From NCBI RefSeq assembly GCF_006716765.1, contig NZ_VFPO01000001.1, positions 5,270,001-5,334,000 on the forward strand: a DNA stretch of 64,000 nt, in the 5' to 3' direction. This DNA comes from Actinomadura hallensis (GTDB lineage Bacteria; Actinomycetota; Actinomycetes; Streptosporangiales; Streptosporangiaceae). The notes beneath the pieces were generated by a model, which searched no databases, was not told the origin of the DNA, and saw nothing but the letters and a program-made list of their open reading frames with translations. This document shows, piece after piece, positions 16,218 to 24,054 of the stretch. A program made the position numbers and the translations under genes. Each line of letters begins with the position of its first letter. Within the stretch, counting starts at the first letter, position 1.

Positions 16218-16550
16218 GTGCCCGTACTGGTTGGCGTGGGACGAACGGACTGCGGGGAGTACCGCATCGGCCTCGGCGTCTACGCCCTCGGGCGGCTGGA
16301 CGGCGACGAGGCGGACGAGCTGTCGGCGCATCTGCGCGGCTGCCCGCCCTGCCGCGCCGAGCTGGCGGAGCTGCGCGGCGTCGCCGAGCTGCTCGCCCGC
16401 AGCGTCCCGCACGCGGCCCCGGCCGCCCCCGGCCGCAAGGGCCCGGGGGCGGCGCGACGAAAAGGCGCCGGCCGCAGACCGCGGACCGGCGCCTCCCTGC
16501 AGGGGCTCAGCGGCGCCTGCGCCTACGGCTCCAGAGGACCAGGGCGGTGA
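16218..16550 (+). CDS. Zinc-finger (zf-HC2) anti-sigma-like protein
   Basis: A 110-residue reading frame has the H-x3-C-x2-C motif in LSAHLRGCPPCRAELAELRG, as in zinc-binding anti-sigma factors. RIGLGVYALGRLDGDEADE before it is typical of the family. No membrane helix and no adjacent ECF sigma gene are present. The last 40 residues are basic and low-complexity and are encoded across the terminator hairpin of the opposite gene, overlapping it by 44 nt, so the real function probably lies in the first 70 residues. GTG 16218 is the likely start; GTG 16236 is possible. Confidence 0.65.
   Translation: MPVLVGVGRTDCGEYRIGLGVYALGRLDGDEADELSAHLRGCPPCRAELAELRGVAELLARSVPHAAPAAPGRKGPGAARRKGAGRRPRTGASLQGLSGACAYGSRGPGR
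16463..16494 (-). terminator. Rho-independent terminator of the DUF3618 gene
   Basis: AGGCGCCGG (16463-16471) and CCGGCGCCT (16486-16494) form a 9-bp stem. On the minus strand it is followed by TTTT (16459-16463 on the plus strand), directly after the DUF3618 stop, which fits a classical terminator. Confidence 0.75.
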
Positions 16551-16818
16551 CGGCGACGGCGGCCCCGACGCCCGCCAGCAGCACGCGCTTGTCGATCCCG
16601 CCCTCGGCGTCGTCGTCCGCGCCGCCGGAGCGGCCCGCCGTCCCGCCGAGCGCCCGGGCGACGTGGCCCGCCTCCTCTTTCAGCCGGTCGGCGCCCCGCC
16701 GCGCGACGTTCCTCGGGTGGACCCGGTCGACGACCTCGTCGACCGTGCGCGCGAGTTCCTCGACGTTGCGCTCGATGTACCTTTCCAGCGCCTCCGGGTC
16801 GCTGGGCCTGTCAGACAT
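16507..16818 (-). CDS. DUF3618 protein with C-terminal membrane anchor
   Basis: This 103-residue protein has the DUF3618 pattern ALERYIERNVEELARTVDEV, then VHPRNVARRGADRLKEEAGH, and ends in a single helix RVLLAGVGAAVAVTALVLW followed by a run of six arginines (a positive-inside anchor). It is probably bound to the inner face of the membrane. ATG at complement 16816-16818 has AGGA 6 nt upstream; a longer frame starts at 16848 but adds nonhomologous residues. Function unknown. Confidence 0.85.
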   Translation of the reverse strand: MSDRPSDPEALERYIERNVEELARTVDEVVDRVHPRNVARRGADRLKEEAGHVARALGGTAGRSGGADDDAEGGIDKRVLLAGVGAAVAVTALVLWSRRRRRR

Positions 16819-16957
16819 GCGGTGTCCTATCGTTCGGGGCGAAAGCATGACCAGCGAAGCTTGATCCGACCAGTCTGGCAGGTCTCGCCCCGGAACGCCC
16901 GCCGCACCCCCGGGCCGGTACCGTTGGAGGCAGCATACGAGCGAAAGGCGGGACAGG

Positions 16958-17425
16958 GTGTCCGAGCGGCTGCAGCCGGGCGACGTCGCCCCCGATTTCG
17001 AGCTTCCCGACGCGGACGGGTCGCCGGTGTCGCTGGCCTCGCTGCGCGGCAGGCGCGTGATCCTCTACTTCTACCCGGCCGCGATGACGCCGGGCTGCAC
17101 CAAGGAGTCGGTCGACTTCCAGAGCAGCCTCGCCGAGCTGGAGGCCGCGGGCGTCGCCGTCGTCGGGATCTCCCCGGACAAGCCCGCCAAGCTCGCGAAG
17201 TTCCGCGAGAAGGAGGGCCTGACCTTCCCGCTGCTGTCCGACCCGGACGCCGAGGTCCTGAAGGCCTACGGCGCCTATGGCGAGAAGAAGCTGTACGGCA
17301 AGGTCGTCGTCGGCGTGATCCGCTCCACCTTCCTCATCGACGCCGAAGGCAGGATCGAGAAGGCGTACTACAACGTGCGGGCCACCGGCCACGTGGAGCG
17401 TCTCCGCCGCGACCTCGGCGTCTGA
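16958..17425 (+). CDS. bcp: Thioredoxin-dependent peroxiredoxin, Bcp type
   Basis: This cytosolic peroxidase of 155 residues reduces hydroperoxides. The peroxidatic cysteine is C47 in YPAAMTPGCTKESVDF. The position of the E. coli Bcp resolving cysteine, five residues on, is a non-cysteine here and no other cysteine is found, so this protein works as a 1-Cys form. Other marks are GDVAPDFELPDADG and STFLIDAEGRI. GTG 16958 follows GAAAGGCGGGACAG. It lies next to the tRNA-Leu gene, an arrangement also known from other actinomycetes. Confidence 0.93.
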   Translation: MSERLQPGDVAPDFELPDADGSPVSLASLRGRRVILYFYPAAMTPGCTKESVDFQSSLAELEAAGVAVVGISPDKPAKLAKFREKEGLTFPLLSDPDAEVLKAYGAYGEKKLYGKVVVGVIRSTFLIDAEGRIEKAYYNVRATGHVERLRRDLGV

Positions 17426-17496
17426 CCGCCGGGGCCCGGAAACGGGCGGGACCGGCCCCGAGGGGCCGGTCGTCGCGACGTCCGCGTCCGAGGAGG

Positions 17497-17581
17497 TGCG
17501 GGCGGGGGGACTCGAACCCCCACGGTGTCACCACCAACAGGACCTAAACCTGCCGCGTATGCCTGATTTCGCCACGCCCGC
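17497..17581 (-). tRNA. tRNA-Leu (anticodon UAG)
   Basis: An 85-nt cloverleaf can be read on the minus strand. The acceptor arms GCGGGCG (17575-17581) and CGCCCGC plus A73 (17497-17504) pair. The anticodon stem GCAGG/CCTGT holds the loop TTTAGGT with anticodon TAG (UAG), and the T-arm is GGGGGTTCGAGTCCCCC. A long variable arm (GTTGGTGGTGACACC) is present, as required for a class II leucine tRNA. CCA is not encoded. Confidence 0.95.
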
Positions 17582-17952
17582 CTGCGCCCCCTTCCGGAGG
17601 CGCCGTTCAGCTTAGCGGCTCCCCCCGCCCCCCGGGACTCGCCACCGGACGCCCGCTGCGCGCTCTCGGCGCGGAACCCGTCGCGTCGATGCCCCGCGAT
17701 GAATCAGTCCGCAGGCTCGTCCCCGGGCTGCGGGCCGTCCTGTACGGGCCTCCGCGCCGGGGCCCGGCACCGCCGGGACGGACGCCCGCGCCCGGCCCCA
17801 CGCGGGGGCGGCGGGTAAGGGACATGCCGTGGCCGTGGTTGCGGACAGTGGCGCCGCGGCGACGGACGCACTATTTGCGAAACGCTCTCGGCACGGCCGC
17901 CGCGGTCGGCCTAGGCTTGTGGCGTCCATCCGTCGGCACGGTCGGTGACGCC
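17582..17952. other. Intergenic region between tRNA-Leu and the MEDS cluster
   Basis: No gene is supported. The frame open from 17689 is in phase with the MEDS gene but codes for proline/arginine-rich sequence without similarity, so it is treated as non-coding. The promoters of the tRNA (leftward) and of the MEDS genes (rightward) must lie here; no clear hexamers or SigB-like boxes were found. Confidence 0.45.
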
Positions 17953-18960
17953 ATGATCACAAGTTCGCCGCGGAGCGCCGTGAACGCCTTCACGCACCGT
18001 CTGCTGCCGTACGACGGCGCGGACAGGTTCCTCGACGGCGCCCTCCCCTTCCTGCGGGACGGGATCGCCGCCGGCGACCGCGTCGTCGCCGTCTGCGGAA
18101 CCGGGCAGGAGATGCTGCTGCGCGACGCGCTCGGCCCGGCCGACGCCGAGGTCGAGTTCCGCGAGCCGCGCACCTGGTACACCCACCCCGCGCGGACGCC
18201 GGCGGACTGCCTGAGCGCCGCCGACGACGCCGCGGCCGGCGGGCGCCGGCTGCGCATCCTCGGCGAACCGGCGTGGACGAACCGGCCCCCGCCGGAGATC
18301 GTCGAGTGGCAGCGGATCGAGGCCGTGGCCAACGTCGCGTTCCGCGAGACGGGCGCGGCCCTCATGTGCCCGTACTCGGCGTCGCTCCCGGCGGGCGTGG
18401 TCGCGGCCGCCCGCAAGACCCACCCGGAGACCGTGCGCGGCGGCCACGCCGTCCCCAACCCCGGCTTCGTGGACCCGTGGTCCTACTGCGCGCAGTGCGA
18501 CCGGGAGCCGCTGCCCGCGCCGCCGCCCGACGCCGACACGCTGAAGCTCGACAAGGCCGACCTGTACTGGCTGCGGGCCTACGTCTCCGACTACGCCCGC
18601 CGCGCCGCGCTCCCCGAGGATTCGGTGCAGCGCCTCCTCGTCGCGGTCACCGAGGTCGTCACCAACGCGATGCGGCACGGCGAGCCGCCCATCGTCCTGC
18701 GCATGTGGCCGGAGCCGGACGCCGCCGGAGGCGCCCTCGTCTGCGAGGTCGCCGACGAGGGCCGGTGGCCGCCCGGCGCCGGGTACGGGCTCCTGCCGCC
18801 GCGTCCCGCGGGCACCGCGCCGGGAAGCCGGTTCGGGCTGTGGGCCGTGCGGCTGCTGTGCGCGACGGTGCAGATCAGGACGGGCGACGCGGGCACCGTC
18901 GTCCGGCTCAGGATGGCGTTCCCCGCCGGGACGGGGCCCCTCCGCGGAAACGGAGCGTGA
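17953..18960 (+). CDS. MEDS domain - RsbW-like ATPase regulator (first of three MEDS genes)
   Basis: This 335-residue cytosolic regulator has an N-terminal MEDS (DcmR-like sensory) domain, about residues 10-185 (HRLLPYDGADRFLDGALPFL, RILGEPAWTNR, EAVANVAF, LMCPYSASLP). The C-terminal HATPase_c domain of the anti-sigma type shows VTEVVTNAMRHG (N box), VADEGRWPP and GSRFGLWAVRLL. Such fusions act in partner-switching: the ATPase part phosphorylates or binds a STAS antagonist. A STAS partner is encoded next door at 19041. ATG 17953 is the first start consistent with the domain. Signal and sigma-factor target are unknown. Confidence 0.85.
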   Translation: MITSSPRSAVNAFTHRLLPYDGADRFLDGALPFLRDGIAAGDRVVAVCGTGQEMLLRDALGPADAEVEFREPRTWYTHPARTPADCLSAADDAAAGGRRLRILGEPAWTNRPPPEIVEWQRIEAVANVAFRETGAALMCPYSASLPAGVVAAARKTHPETVRGGHAVPNPGFVDPWSYCAQCDREPLPAPPPDADTLKLDKADLYWLRAYVSDYARRAALPEDSVQRLLVAVTEVVTNAMRHGEPPIVLRMWPEPDAAGGALVCEVADEGRWPPGAGYGLLPPRPAGTAPGSRFGLWAVRLLCATVQIRTGDAGTVVRLRMAFPAGTGPLRGNGA

Positions 18961-19040
18961 GGGCTTCCATGCGTCGGGCTTCCAAAACCGGGACGACGGC
19001 GTACGCTGAACGCACACCGACGAACTTCGATGGGCAGGCC

Positions 19041-19955
19041 ATGGAGACACCCTGGTTCGCCAAGCGTCCCGTCAGCGAGGTACGGCCGGGCGATCACGGC
19101 TGGCTGGCCTACAGCGGCCCGGAGGAACGCGACCGGGTCATCGGGCCCTTCGTGAGGGAGGGACTGCAGACCAACGAGAAGGTCGTGTACGTCACCGACG
19201 CCCCGGCCGACCGGCTTCCGGGCCTCGGCCCCCGCGGCGGGGTCGACCTGGACGCCTGCGGACGGAGCGGACAGCTGCGGGTGATCTCCCGGCGGGACGC
19301 CTGCCTCAACCGGCGCGGCGAGTTCGAGCCCGCCATGCTGGTGGACACCATCGGCCGCGAGGTCGACGCGGCGTTCGGCGAGGGCTACCGCGCCGTCCGC
19401 ATCACCACCGACCACACCTGGCTGGTCGACCGGCCGGGGACGCCCGACCTGACCCGGGTGCTCGGCTGCGAGGACCGGGTCGGCGACACGGTGTCGCCGA
19501 GCACGATGGCGATGGCGATCTGCCAGATCGACCGGCGCGCCTGCCCGCCCGGCGAGCTCGCCGCCATCCGCGCCGCGCACGAGGTCCTCGTCGAGGTGAA
19601 CCCCGAGTTCGACGACGGCGTCCTGAAGATCATCCGCACGTTCGACCCCGACGGCCTGCGGCTGGTGGGCGAGCTGGACGCCGCGCGGCACGCGGTGTTC
19701 GCCGAGAGCCTCGCCCGGGTGAGCGCCGCCCGCCGCCGCGTCCACCTCGACCTGTCGAGGCTCGGCTTCATCGACCTCGGCGGCCTGCACCTGCTGGCGC
19801 GGCACGCCATCGGCCTGCCCGCCGACCAGCCGCTGGTGCTCGACGATCTCGCCCCCGACGTGGAGAACGTCATCGAGATGGTCGGCTGGCACCGGCTGCC
19901 GGGCCTGGTCCGCGGCTCCCGCACGTCGCCCGACACGGAGGGCACCCACCGATGA
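19041..19955 (+). CDS. MEDS domain - STAS (anti-anti-sigma) protein
   Basis: This 304-residue protein has a MEDS domain at about residues 15-195 (PGDHGWLAYSGPEERDRVIG, YVTDAPADRLPGL, AMAICQIDRRACPP). A STAS domain follows at about 205-300 (DGLRLVGELDAARHAVFAES, VHLDLSRLGFIDLGGLHLLA). In STAS antagonists a Ser/Thr sits near the DLSRLGFID-x-x-GL loop; here the loop reads IDLGGL with no serine at the usual IDS/T position, so phosphorylation control may be absent or displaced. It overlaps the next gene by 4 nt and follows the first MEDS gene after 80 nt. Confidence 0.85.
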   Translation: METPWFAKRPVSEVRPGDHGWLAYSGPEERDRVIGPFVREGLQTNEKVVYVTDAPADRLPGLGPRGGVDLDACGRSGQLRVISRRDACLNRRGEFEPAMLVDTIGREVDAAFGEGYRAVRITTDHTWLVDRPGTPDLTRVLGCEDRVGDTVSPSTMAMAICQIDRRACPPGELAAIRAAHEVLVEVNPEFDDGVLKIIRTFDPDGLRLVGELDAARHAVFAESLARVSAARRRVHLDLSRLGFIDLGGLHLLARHAIGLPADQPLVLDDLAPDVENVIEMVGWHRLPGLVRGSRTSPDTEGTHR

Positions 19956-20896
19956 CCATGGAGCACAGGGCGTTCCTGTACCGCGGCACCGACGACTTCC
20001 TGTCGGTCGCCGTGCCCTACCTGAGAACCGGGCTGGAGAAGGACCGCGCCGTCATCGCCGTCGTGCGCGAGCCGAACCTGACCGCGCTCAGGGACGTCTT
20101 CGCCGCGGACGGCGCGTCGGTCCGGCTATACGACTCGGCGGAGTTCTACCGGCACCCCGTCCGGACCCTGCGCGACTACCAGACCGTCGTGAAGCAGAGC
20201 GCCCCGCGCAAGGTGAGCGCGGTCGCCGAACCCGTGTGGGACGGCTGGGACGAGCGGCGGACCCGGGAGTGGATCCGCTACGAGTCCCTCATCAACGTGG
20301 TGTTCGGCTCCTCGGGCGCGAGCGCGCTGTGCCCGTACGACGCGGCGGCGCTGCCGCCCCGCGTCCTCGCCGAGGCGCGGCGGACCCACCCGATGCTCCG
20401 GGCGCCCGGCCACGACGGCCCGAACGGCGAGTACGTCGACCCGGTGACGTTCGGCCTCCGCTTCGGCCGGAGCCTGCCCACCGGCCGCCCCCGGGACGCC
20501 GAGTACCTGCCCGTCACGGGCGACGACCTGTCCGCGCTGCGGTCGTTCGTGGGGGAGCGCGCCGTCCGGCACGGCCTCGCGAAGCAGCCGGCGCAGAACC
20601 TCGTCACGGCCGTGAACGAGGTCGTCGCCAACGCGCTCCAGCACGGCACGCCGCCGGTCGGGCTGTGGATGTGGCGGGACGGCGACGACGTCCTCTGCGA
20701 GGTGGGCGACAACGGCCTCTGGCACCCGCCCCCCAGCCCCCTGACGGGCTTCATCCCGCCCGACACCGCCCTGCAGCGCGGTTTCGGCCTGTGGACCGTC
20801 CGCCTCCTCGTCGACCTGATGGACGTGCGGGCGGGCTGGGACGGCACGTTCGTCCGCCTGAGCGTCGACCGCACCGACCTGGACGGGCGGGCCTAG
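19952..20896 (+). CDS. MEDS domain - RsbW-like ATPase regulator (third MEDS gene)
   Basis: This 314-residue paralogue of the gene at 17953 has the MEDS domain at about residues 5-180 (AFLYRGTDDFLSVAVPYLRT, ALCPYDAAALPPRVLAEARR) and HATPase_c at about 195-305 (VTAVNEVVANALQHG, EVGDNGLWHPP, RGFGLWTVRLLVDLMD). ATG 19952 overlaps the stop of the STAS gene (ATGA), so the stoichiometry is probably coupled. Its stop overlaps the stop of the convergent rdgB gene. Two different ATPase partners around a single STAS protein suggest two inputs into one switch. Confidence 0.85.
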   Translation: MTMEHRAFLYRGTDDFLSVAVPYLRTGLEKDRAVIAVVREPNLTALRDVFAADGASVRLYDSAEFYRHPVRTLRDYQTVVKQSAPRKVSAVAEPVWDGWDERRTREWIRYESLINVVFGSSGASALCPYDAAALPPRVLAEARRTHPMLRAPGHDGPNGEYVDPVTFGLRFGRSLPTGRPRDAEYLPVTGDDLSALRSFVGERAVRHGLAKQPAQNLVTAVNEVVANALQHGTPPVGLWMWRDGDDVLCEVGDNGLWHPPPSPLTGFIPPDTALQRGFGLWTVRLLVDLMDVRAGWDGTFVRLSVDRTDLDGRA

Positions 20897-21501
20897 GGCA
20901 GGTTCGCGGTGGCGACCAGGTCGGCGAGCGCCCGGAAGGCCTTGCCGCGGTGGCTGATGGCGTCCTTCTCCGCGGGGGACATCTCCGCGGTCGTGCGGGT
21001 CTCGCCGTCCGGGACGAAGATCGGGTCGTAGCCGAACCCGCCGGTACCGCGCGGCTCGCGGACCAGGGCGCCGCGCATGCGGCCCTCGACGCAGTGCTCG
21101 GCGCCGCCGGGGACGACCAGGGCGGCCGCGCACACGAACGCCGCGCCGCGCAGCCCGTCGGGCACGTCGGCGAGCTGGTCGAGCACCAGCTGCAGGTTGG
21201 CGGTGTCGCGGTCGCCGGCGGCGTCGCCGAACCGGCCCGACCAGCGGGCCGACAGCACGCCGGGCATCCCGTTCAGCGCGTCCACGCACAGGCCGGAGTC
21301 GTCGGCGACGGCGGGCAGGCCGGTGAACGCGGCGATCGCGCGGGCCTTGAGCAGCGCGTTGCCCTCGAACGTCAGCTCGGTCTCCGGCACGTCGGGGGCG
21401 CCGGGGAACGCGTCGAGCCCCACGACGTCGAGGCCGCCGAGGATCCGCCGCAGCTCGGCGATCTTGCCCTGGTTGCGGCTGGCGAGGACGATCCGGCTCA
21501 T
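20893..21501 (-). CDS. rdgB: XTP/dITP pyrophosphatase (RdgB/HAM1)
   Basis: This house-cleaning enzyme of 202 residues hydrolyses non-canonical purine triphosphates (XTP, dITP) to monophosphates. Family marks are VLASRNQGKIAELRRIL, TFEGNALLKARA, ADDSGLCVDALNGMPGVLSA, GFGYDPIFVPDG and ISHRGKAFRAL. ATG at complement 21499-21501 overlaps the rph stop, so rph and rdgB form a coupled pair, as in many bacteria. Its stop codon interlocks with the stop of the MEDS gene on the other strand. Confidence 0.96.
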   Translation of the reverse strand: MSRIVLASRNQGKIAELRRILGGLDVVGLDAFPGAPDVPETELTFEGNALLKARAIAAFTGLPAVADDSGLCVDALNGMPGVLSARWSGRFGDAAGDRDTANLQLVLDQLADVPDGLRGAAFVCAAALVVPGGAEHCVEGRMRGALVREPRGTGGFGYDPIFVPDGETRTTAEMSPAEKDAISHRGKAFRALADLVATANLP

Positions 21502-22217
21502 CGGGCGAGCGCCGCTTCCTGCAGCCGGGTCAGCTCCGCGCAGCCGTGCTGCGCGAGGTCGAGCAGCGCGTCCAGCTCGGACCGGTCGAACGGGGCGCCC
21601 TCGGCGGTCCCCTGCACCTCGACGAAGCGGCCGTCGCCGGTGCAGACCACGTTCATGTCGGTCCCGGCGGCGGAGTCCTCCTCGTAGCAGAGGTCGAGGC
21701 GGGGCTCCCCGTCCACGACGCCGACGCTGACCGCCGCCACCGACGCGATGAGCGGGTCGCCCTTCAGCAGGCCGCGCTCCCGCATCCAGCTCACCGCGTC
21801 GGCCAGCGCGACGTACGCGCCGGTGATCGCGGCGGTGCGGGTGCCGCCGTCGGCCTGCAGGACGTCGCAGTCGAGCTGGACGGTGTTCTCCCCCAGCGCC
21901 TTGAAGTCGAGGCAGGCGCGGACGGACCGGCCGATCAGCCGGGAGATCTCGTGGGTGCGCCCGCCGATGCGGCCCTTGACGGACTCGCGGTCGTTGCGGG
22001 TGTTGGTGGCGCGGGGCAGCATCGCGTACTCGGCGGTGACCCAGCCGAGCCCGCTGTCGCGGCGCCATCGGGGCACCGAATCCTGCACGGACGCGGCGCA
22101 CAGCACCCGGGTCGCGCCGAACTCGATCAGCACCGACCCCTCCGCGTGGTCGAGCCATCCGCGCTGGATGCGGACGGGACGGAGCTGGTCGGGCGCACGG
22201 TCATCGGGGCGAGGCAT
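21498..22217 (-). CDS. rph: Ribonuclease PH
   Basis: This phosphorolytic 3' exoribonuclease trims tRNA 3' ends. The 239 residues match the family. Marks include RPDDRAPDQLRPVRI, GWVTAEYAMLPRATNTRNDR, RIGGRTHEISRLIGRSVRAC, CDVLQADGGTRTAAI and EVQGTAEGAPFDRSEL. The ATG lies 6 nt behind a TAGGGT box (complement 22224-22229), so the transcript is probably leaderless. It is followed by rdgB with an overlap. Confidence 0.97.
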   Translation of the reverse strand: MPRPDDRAPDQLRPVRIQRGWLDHAEGSVLIEFGATRVLCAASVQDSVPRWRRDSGLGWVTAEYAMLPRATNTRNDRESVKGRIGGRTHEISRLIGRSVRACLDFKALGENTVQLDCDVLQADGGTRTAAITGAYVALADAVSWMRERGLLKGDPLIASVAAVSVGVVDGEPRLDLCYEEDSAAGTDMNVVCTGDGRFVEVQGTAEGAPFDRSELDALLDLAQHGCAELTRLQEAALAR

Positions 22218-22223
22218 GGCCTT

Positions 22224-22229
22224 ACCCTA
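22224..22229 (-). promoter_or_regulatory. -10 box (TAGGGT) of the rph-rdgB operon
   Basis: TAGGGT on the minus strand ends 6 nt before the rph ATG, with no ribosome site between, which suggests a leaderless transcript. It lies in the 19-nt gap between the MBL-gene stop (22237) and the rph start, so rph-rdgB may be transcribed separately from the genes upstream. Confidence 0.55.
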
Positions 22230-22236
22230 ACGGGAC

Positions 22237-22986
22237 TCAGAGGGTGTACCGCGCGCCGACGCGGGCCAGCTCGATGTCGCCCGTGTAGGGGCTCGCCTTG
22301 GCCTCCTTGAGCGACAGGTCGGCGTCGTTCCACGGCACGAGATGGGTGAGGACGAGCCGCCCGACCTCCGCGCGCGCGGCGTGCTCACCGGCCTCGCGGG
22401 CGGTCAGGTGCAGCTCCGACGGCAGGTTCGGCCCGTCCAGGAAGGACGCCTCGCACAGGAACAGATCGGCGCCGGACGCGATCTCCACCAGCGCGTCCGA
22501 CGCCCCCGTGTCGCCCGAGTAGGCGAGGACCTTGCCGCCGTACTCGATGCGGAACGCGTACGCCTCCACCGGGTGCGGCATCAGCGCGGTCGTGACGCGG
22601 AACGGCCCGATCTCGTAGGGGCCGCGGCGCAGGGTGCGGAAGTCGAACGTCCCGGTCATACCGGGGTCGGGGTCGAGGTCGTAGGCGCGCGCCATCCGCT
22701 CGGCGGTGCCGGACGGGCCGTACACGGGGATGCGCGGCGGCGGGCCGCCGGGCCGGTACGTCCGCGCCACCCAGTAGCCGCACAGGTCGAGGCAGTGGTC
22801 GGCGTGCAGGTGCGAGATGCAGACCGCGTCGATCTCGTACAGCGAGCGGAACCGCTGCAGCGACCCGAGCGCGCCGTTGCCGAGGTCGAGCACCAGTGCG
22901 TAGCCCTCGGCCTCGATCAGGTAGCTGGAGGCTGGGCTGTCCGGCCCCGGGAAACTGCCGGAGCAGCCGATCACAGTGACCCGCAC
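22237..22986 (-). CDS. MBL-fold metallohydrolase (RNase Z-like group)
   Basis: This is a metallo-beta-lactamase-fold hydrolase of 249 residues. The metal motif is ISHLHADHCLDLCGYW. GDTGASDAL and LTHLVPW supply further ligands. The N-terminus RVTVIGCSGSFPGPDSPASS resembles RNase Z and related phosphodiesterases, but the exosite arm of true RNase Z is not seen. The GTG at complement 22984-22986 is preferred because AAGGAGGAG lies about 7 nt upstream; the TTG at 22990-22992 would sit on top of the ribosome site. It is conserved between murI and rph in actinobacteria, and a role in RNA or cyclic-nucleotide processing is only a guess. Confidence 0.85.
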   Translation of the reverse strand: MRVTVIGCSGSFPGPDSPASSYLIEAEGYALVLDLGNGALGSLQRFRSLYEIDAVCISHLHADHCLDLCGYWVARTYRPGGPPPRIPVYGPSGTAERMARAYDLDPDPGMTGTFDFRTLRRGPYEIGPFRVTTALMPHPVEAYAFRIEYGGKVLAYSGDTGASDALVEIASGADLFLCEASFLDGPNLPSELHLTAREAGEHAARAEVGRLVLTHLVPWNDADLSLKEAKASPYTGDIELARVGARYTL

Positions 22987-23016
22987 GCTCAACTCCTCCT
23001 TCGTGTCCCCGAGGAA

Positions 23017-23874
23017 TCAGGTCGTCAGCGCCTTGCTCCACGTCGTCTCCACCGAGCCGATCTCCGGGCCGAGGAACCTGCGGCCGAGTTCGGCGAACAC
23101 GTCGGGGTCGCCGGTGACGCGGAAACGGTGGCGCGGCCGAGGCGACGCCTCGGCGCGGGCCAGCCCCCGATCGTGCAGCACGCGGTACACGTCCTTCGCG
23201 GTCTCGTCGGCGCTTGACACCAGTGTGACCCCGTCGCCCACCACATACGAGATGACACCGGTCAGAAGCGGGTAGTGAGTGCAGCCGAGGATGAGGGTGT
23301 CGCACCCGGCGTCCACGATGGGGCGCAGGTACTCGCGGGCGGCCTCCAGCAGTTCCCCGCCCATCGTCACCCCCGCCTCGACGAACTCGACGAAACGCGG
23401 GCACGCGGCGCTGACCAGCTCGATGTGCGGGGCGGCGGCGAACGCGTCGTCGTAGGCGCGGCTGTTCACCGTCGCCTCCGTGGCGATCAGCCCGACCCGG
23501 CCGTTCGACGTGGCGCGGGCGGCGCGGCGGGTGGCGGGGTTGATCACCTCGACCACCGGGACGTCGTAGCGTTCCCGGGCGTCGCGCAGCATCGCCGAGC
23601 TGGCGCTGTTGCAGGCGATGACCAGCATCTTCACGCCCTCGTCGACGAGCTGGTCGAGCATCTCCAGGGCGTAGGCGCGGACCTCCGCGATGGGACGCGG
23701 CCCGTACGGCTGGCGGGCCGAGTCGCCCAGGTAGATGATCGGCTCGTTCGGCAGCTGGTCGAGGATGGCGCGTGCCACGGTGAGCCCGCCGAAACCGCTG
23801 TCGAAGATCCCGATGGGGGCGTCCGGGAGGCCGACCCCCCGGGAAGCCACTGACCCCCAGGATGCCTTTGACAT
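23017..23874 (-). CDS. murI: Glutamate racemase
   Basis: This enzyme makes D-glutamate for peptidoglycan. It shows IGIFDSGFGGLTVARAI, YLGDSARQPYGPR, the first catalytic cysteine in VIACNSASSA and the second in LILGCTHYPLL. The start is taken as ATG at complement 23872-23874 (285 residues) because a TAGCCT box lies 8 nt upstream, consistent with a leaderless mRNA. A GTG at 23848-23850 would give 277 residues but has a poorly spaced ribosome site. Downstream lie the MBL gene and rph-rdgB in the same direction. Confidence 0.95.
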   Translation of the reverse strand: MSKASWGSVASRGVGLPDAPIGIFDSGFGGLTVARAILDQLPNEPIIYLGDSARQPYGPRPIAEVRAYALEMLDQLVDEGVKMLVIACNSASSAMLRDARERYDVPVVEVINPATRRAARATSNGRVGLIATEATVNSRAYDDAFAAAPHIELVSAACPRFVEFVEAGVTMGGELLEAAREYLRPIVDAGCDTLILGCTHYPLLTGVISYVVGDGVTLVSSADETAKDVYRVLHDRGLARAEASPRPRHRFRVTGDPDVFAELGRRFLGPEIGSVETTWSKALTT

Positions 23875-23882
23875 GGTGCACA

Positions 23883-23888
23883 AGGCTA
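23883..23888 (-). promoter_or_regulatory. -10 box (TAGCCT) for murI
   Basis: TAGCCT on the minus strand ends 8 nt before the murI ATG in an AT-richer patch. It supports the ATG start and a leaderless or near-leaderless transcript. Confidence 0.5.
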
Positions 23889-24054
23889 AGCGAGAAGGCA
23901 CCTCAGGGGCGCGTCATGCGTTGGACATCACACCGTCACACGCCGGAAAACCTTCCAGTTCAGGCCGTGGACGTGCGTCCGGCGCACGAACGAGGCCGAA
24001 ACGCCGGTGAATGTTGTGGAGCCCGAGGCCGGGCGGGACGTGCCGGGCGCCGCC

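Noticed and set aside
17497..20896. Integration of the MEDS cluster at tRNA-Leu
   Set aside because: The cluster lies on the 5' side of the tRNA, no duplicated tRNA 3' end was seen and no integrase is present.
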